64,000 bases of DNA from Mammaliicoccus sciuri (GTDB taxonomy: Bacteria; Bacillota; Bacilli; Staphylococcales; Staphylococcaceae). The notes under the pieces are model-generated. The model was not told where the DNA came from, did not search any database, and saw nothing but the letters and a program-made list of their open reading frames with translations. The position numbers were made by a program, and so were the translations under genes. Below are positions 61,903 through 64,000 of this stretch, piece after piece (positions within the stretch are counted from its first letter, which is position 1; each line of letters starts with the position of its first letter). Location: contig NZ_CP094824.1 of the NCBI RefSeq assembly GCF_025561425.1, positions 1,860,001 through 1,924,000 on the forward strand, written 5' to 3'.

Positions 61903-63108
61903 TCAACTACTATTATCAATTGAAAATTTTATATCTTTGTCAACTAATGCATGCCTTTTTGACCACTCAATTAGCGTATCTGGATAAACGACATCATCTT
62001 GAATCGACTGACTTAGATTATCAACCGGAAAACTGAGTATAAATCGTTGATCAATAATTTCTTCAACAACATTAAAAAATGCTAAATTCCCACTCGTTGG
62101 TCTTCCGACAAGATTGACTATTCCCGATTTTGCTACTTTATAAACGAGCCATTCAGCAGCATAAGATGTATCTTTATCAATTAAAACCACAATTTCTTCA
62201 AATCGACTTAATCCGATAAAATCAATTTTATCATCATCAAAGAGTTTCCAATCACCAACAGGTTGATCCAAAATATTTTGATAAAAAGCTTGTTCATTCA
62301 TTTCACTGCACGCTTTATACAAACGTTCTAATTTTTGTTTAAATAACGTCTTATGACGCTCTCGTTCAACCTTTATATGTGTGTCTCGCGTTAATATTGT
62401 TTCTTGATTACCAATCTCATAAAAATAAGGTATAAGAAACTCCGCTATACTTAAATTTTTAAATTGTGCATTCCTAAAATCAAAAATGACTTTTTTAGAT
62501 GATTCTTGAATTTTGGATAATTTGTATAACGCTTCAACAGCTTGTTCAAAACGAATATCTCCGTTAAATTCTAATATTGGCACATCATCCTTAACAGTCA
62601 CATCAATCGTATGTTCTGTACTCACTGGATAATGTCTCAATTCAAAACGATAAGTTTGATTCGCTCTTTTTACTTCTACTTCATTTTGGAAAGTTAAAAT
62701 ATGTCCCCATTCTTCCCTATGGTAAGGTTCATCTTTTAATAAACGATGATATCTCATTCTACAATATTCAATAGAATCCCCTGATAACTGTGTAATTTCA
62801 TCACCAACAACAAAGCGTATATCATCTAGCACTTCTGTAACAACTAAAGCATCTTTAGTAGCCCTCACCTTAATCCCCACTTGCTTGTCAGGAACTTTCA
62901 ATGCCTTAATAAACGTACTCAACAAACCTATATCATAGAAGAAATTATTCATAACTTCTATAAAGACTTGATCAGTCAGATGAGATGAGGTCACAATATT
63001 TTTATACTCTTCATAAATAGCGTGCTTTTGATCAGCATCTACAATAGCATGTTCTGTTTGACGATATACATATTCATATAAAGACACATAAGGAAGCATA
63101 TTTTTCAC
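61903..63108 (-). CDS. S41-peptidase-like protein with PDZ region
   Basis: 401 residues. A helical N-terminus, a PDZ-like region (IKVRATKDALVVTEVLDDIRF...GDEITQLSGDSI) and an S41-like C-terminal half (VDVTVKDDVPILEFNG, IDKDTSYAAEWLVYKVAKSG, VGRPTSGN). In active S41 enzymes the T-x-S-A-x-E nucleophile is serine; here that position reads Tyr (TSYAAE). So it may be inactive or use another residue. The Lys partner region (KVAKSG) is present. Cytoplasmic, no signal peptide. Confidence 0.65.
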   Translation of the reverse strand: MKNMLPYVSLYEYVYRQTEHAIVDADQKHAIYEEYKNIVTSSHLTDQVFIEVMNNFFYDIGLLSTFIKALKVPDKQVGIKVRATKDALVVTEVLDDIRFVVGDEITQLSGDSIEYCRMRYHRLLKDEPYHREEWGHILTFQNEVEVKRANQTYRFELRHYPVSTEHTIDVTVKDDVPILEFNGDIRFEQAVEALYKLSKIQESSKKVIFDFRNAQFKNLSIAEFLIPYFYEIGNQETILTRDTHIKVERERHKTLFKQKLERLYKACSEMNEQAFYQNILDQPVGDWKLFDDDKIDFIGLSRFEEIVVLIDKDTSYAAEWLVYKVAKSGIVNLVGRPTSGNLAFFNVVEEIIDQRFILSFPVDNLSQSIQDDVVYPDTLIEWSKRHALVDKDIKFSIDNSS

Positions 63109-63169
63109 CCCAGACTCATTTTCTAAATTTTACTAAGAACTAAGCATTAAATCAATAGTGTATAAAAAT

Positions 63170-63205
63170 AGAGACTGAAACACTGTTTAATGTTTCAGTC
63201 TCTCA
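63170..63205 (-). terminator. terminator after the PASTA kinase
   Basis: GAGACTGAAACA (63171-63182) pairs with TGTTTCAGTCTC (63191-63202). On the minus strand TATTTTTA follows. Confidence 0.85.
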
Positions 63206-63227
63206 AATATCTATATACTATATATTT

Positions 63228-64000
63228 TTAGAAATCATCGTAATCAATTGTGTTACTTTCAATCTCTTTACCATCAACTTCAACACGATATTCAGCTGAT
63301 TCGCCTTTTGGAATCGTGAAATTAATGCTTCTTGTTGTATCTTTTTTAATCGTAAAGGAATCTGCAACTTTTTTGATATCATTTGATTTATCTTTTACAA
63401 AGATTTCTACTTTCTGACCTTTTTTACTATCAGATCCTGTAAATGGTATATAAACGGATTGTGTATATGTTTTATCTCTTGCGTTATCATCGTTGTCATC
63501 TTTTTTACCTTTGTCATCTGATTTATCTGAGTCAGCGTCTTTATCTTCACCTTTAGATACATCAAAGTAAATCGTTGATTCGACTGGCAATTGTCCATCT
63601 TTAAATGATTGTTTGACGATTGTATCTGCTGGTTCATCACTTTCAACTTCAGATTGTTCTACTTTAAATCCAAGCGCTTCAAGCTCAGATGTTGCTTTAC
63701 TGATTTCTTCACCCGTATAATCTTTAACGTATTCTTGTTTCACGCCGATTGATTTTGTCAAAATAATCATCGTATCTTTAGGTACGACTTTAGAACCTGG
63801 TTCGATATTTTGATTAATTACTGTACCATTCGCCGCTTTATCATACTGTTCTTTTATACGGACAGATTCAAAGCCTTGTTTTTCTAATTGCTTTTTCGTT
63901 TTGTCTGCTGATTTCCCAACATAATCTTCTACGGTAAACGTCTTAACACCTTGAGATATCACTAAATCAACTTTAGTCATCTCTTTAACTTTACTACCTA
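63228..64000 (-). CDS. PASTA-domain Ser/Thr kinase, C-terminal part (cut by window edge)
   Basis: The frame is open to the window end. Two PASTA repeats are complete (DYVGKSADKTKKQLEKQGF and DYTGEEISKATSELEALGF, each followed by the V...Q...P.G pattern) and the tail of another precedes them. An acidic linker and a beta-rich C-terminal domain follow, as in Stk1/PrkC extracellular parts. The kinase and membrane segment would lie beyond base 64000. PASTA repeats bind muropeptides or lipid II. Confidence 0.82.
   Translation of the reverse strand, partial: GSKVKEMTKVDLVISQGVKTFTVEDYVGKSADKTKKQLEKQGFESVRIKEQYDKAANGTVINQNIEPGSKVVPKDTMIILTKSIGVKQEYVKDYTGEEISKATSELEALGFKVEQSEVESDEPADTIVKQSFKDGQLPVESTIYFDVSKGEDKDADSDKSDDKGKKDDNDDNARDKTYTQSVYIPFTGSDSKKGQKVEIFVKDKSNDIKKVADSFTIKKDTTRSINFTIPKGESAEYRVEVDGKEIESNTIDYDDF

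Overview
The window looks like chromosomal DNA from a low-GC Gram-positive of the family Staphylococcaceae. Markers are pckA, menE-menC, hemE-hemH-hemY, a TRAP homologue, ecsAB-hit-scoC-prsA-yhaM, an S. aureus SA1665-like regulator and an AirSR-like two-component system with the cysteine pattern of AirS. The genus cannot be fixed from sequence alone. The OleT-like CYP152 P450 suggests a Mammaliicoccus/Macrococcus-type relative rather than S. aureus itself.

Layout. (1) 1-8300: end of pckA, an alpha/beta hydrolase, a Nudix hydrolase, a lipoprotein, yidD, the menaquinone genes menE-menC, an MFS exporter broken by one frameshift, and a DegV-family lipid-binding protein. (2) 8300-13420: a decayed accessory stretch with an EamA transporter tail, a DnaQ-like exonuclease carrying an in-frame stop, and a Panacea (DUF4065)/PemK-type toxin-antitoxin locus whose antitoxin gene is split by an intact IS150-group element. 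(3) 13423-34185: a defective prophage bounded by a 28-bp direct repeat and inserted at the 3' end of tRNA-Ser. It keeps integrase, repressor/Cro, antirepressor, RecT, exonuclease, DnaD-like initiator, helicase loader, SSB, dUTPase and a train of tiny genes. It has no packaging, head, tail or lysis genes. A second IS150-group element sits where those should be, followed by a secreted phospholipase A2-like protein and two small membrane proteins. (4) 34172-35056: nine tRNA genes, all on the minus strand (Ser, Glu, Asn, Gly, His, Phe, Asp, fMet, Glu). (5) 35345-35631: an exact 7 x 41-bp tandem array of dyad-symmetric units. (6) 35735-57900: a conserved backbone with heme synthesis (hemE-H-Y), traP, the ecs transporter, hit, a YtxH protein, scoC, prsA, yhaM-yhaN-yhaO, a second array (5 x 40 bp), yheA, yheB, an XRE regulator, a glutamate/dicarboxylate symporter, airSR and a GNAT-nitrilase fusion. 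(7) 57893-64000: an RluA-type pseudouridine synthase, an IS110-family element with a frameshifted transposase and a candidate bridge-RNA region, an OleT-like P450, an S41-peptidase-like protein and the C-terminal PASTA part of a Ser/Thr kinase.

How the genes work together. The heme genes supply cofactor to respiration, which also needs the menaquinone made through MenE/MenC. The ecsAB-prsA-yhaM block concerns secretion, folding and RNA/DNA processing. The prophage can plausibly still excise and replicate DNA, but it cannot make particles without a helper.

Several genes are interrupted by single-base changes, mostly in short homopolymers (MFS exporter, YqaJ exonuclease, ImmA/IrrE peptidase, IS110 transposase), or by in-frame stops (DnaQ-like exonuclease, dUTPase). 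Real decay and uncorrected sequencing error both fit, and the sequence alone cannot separate them.
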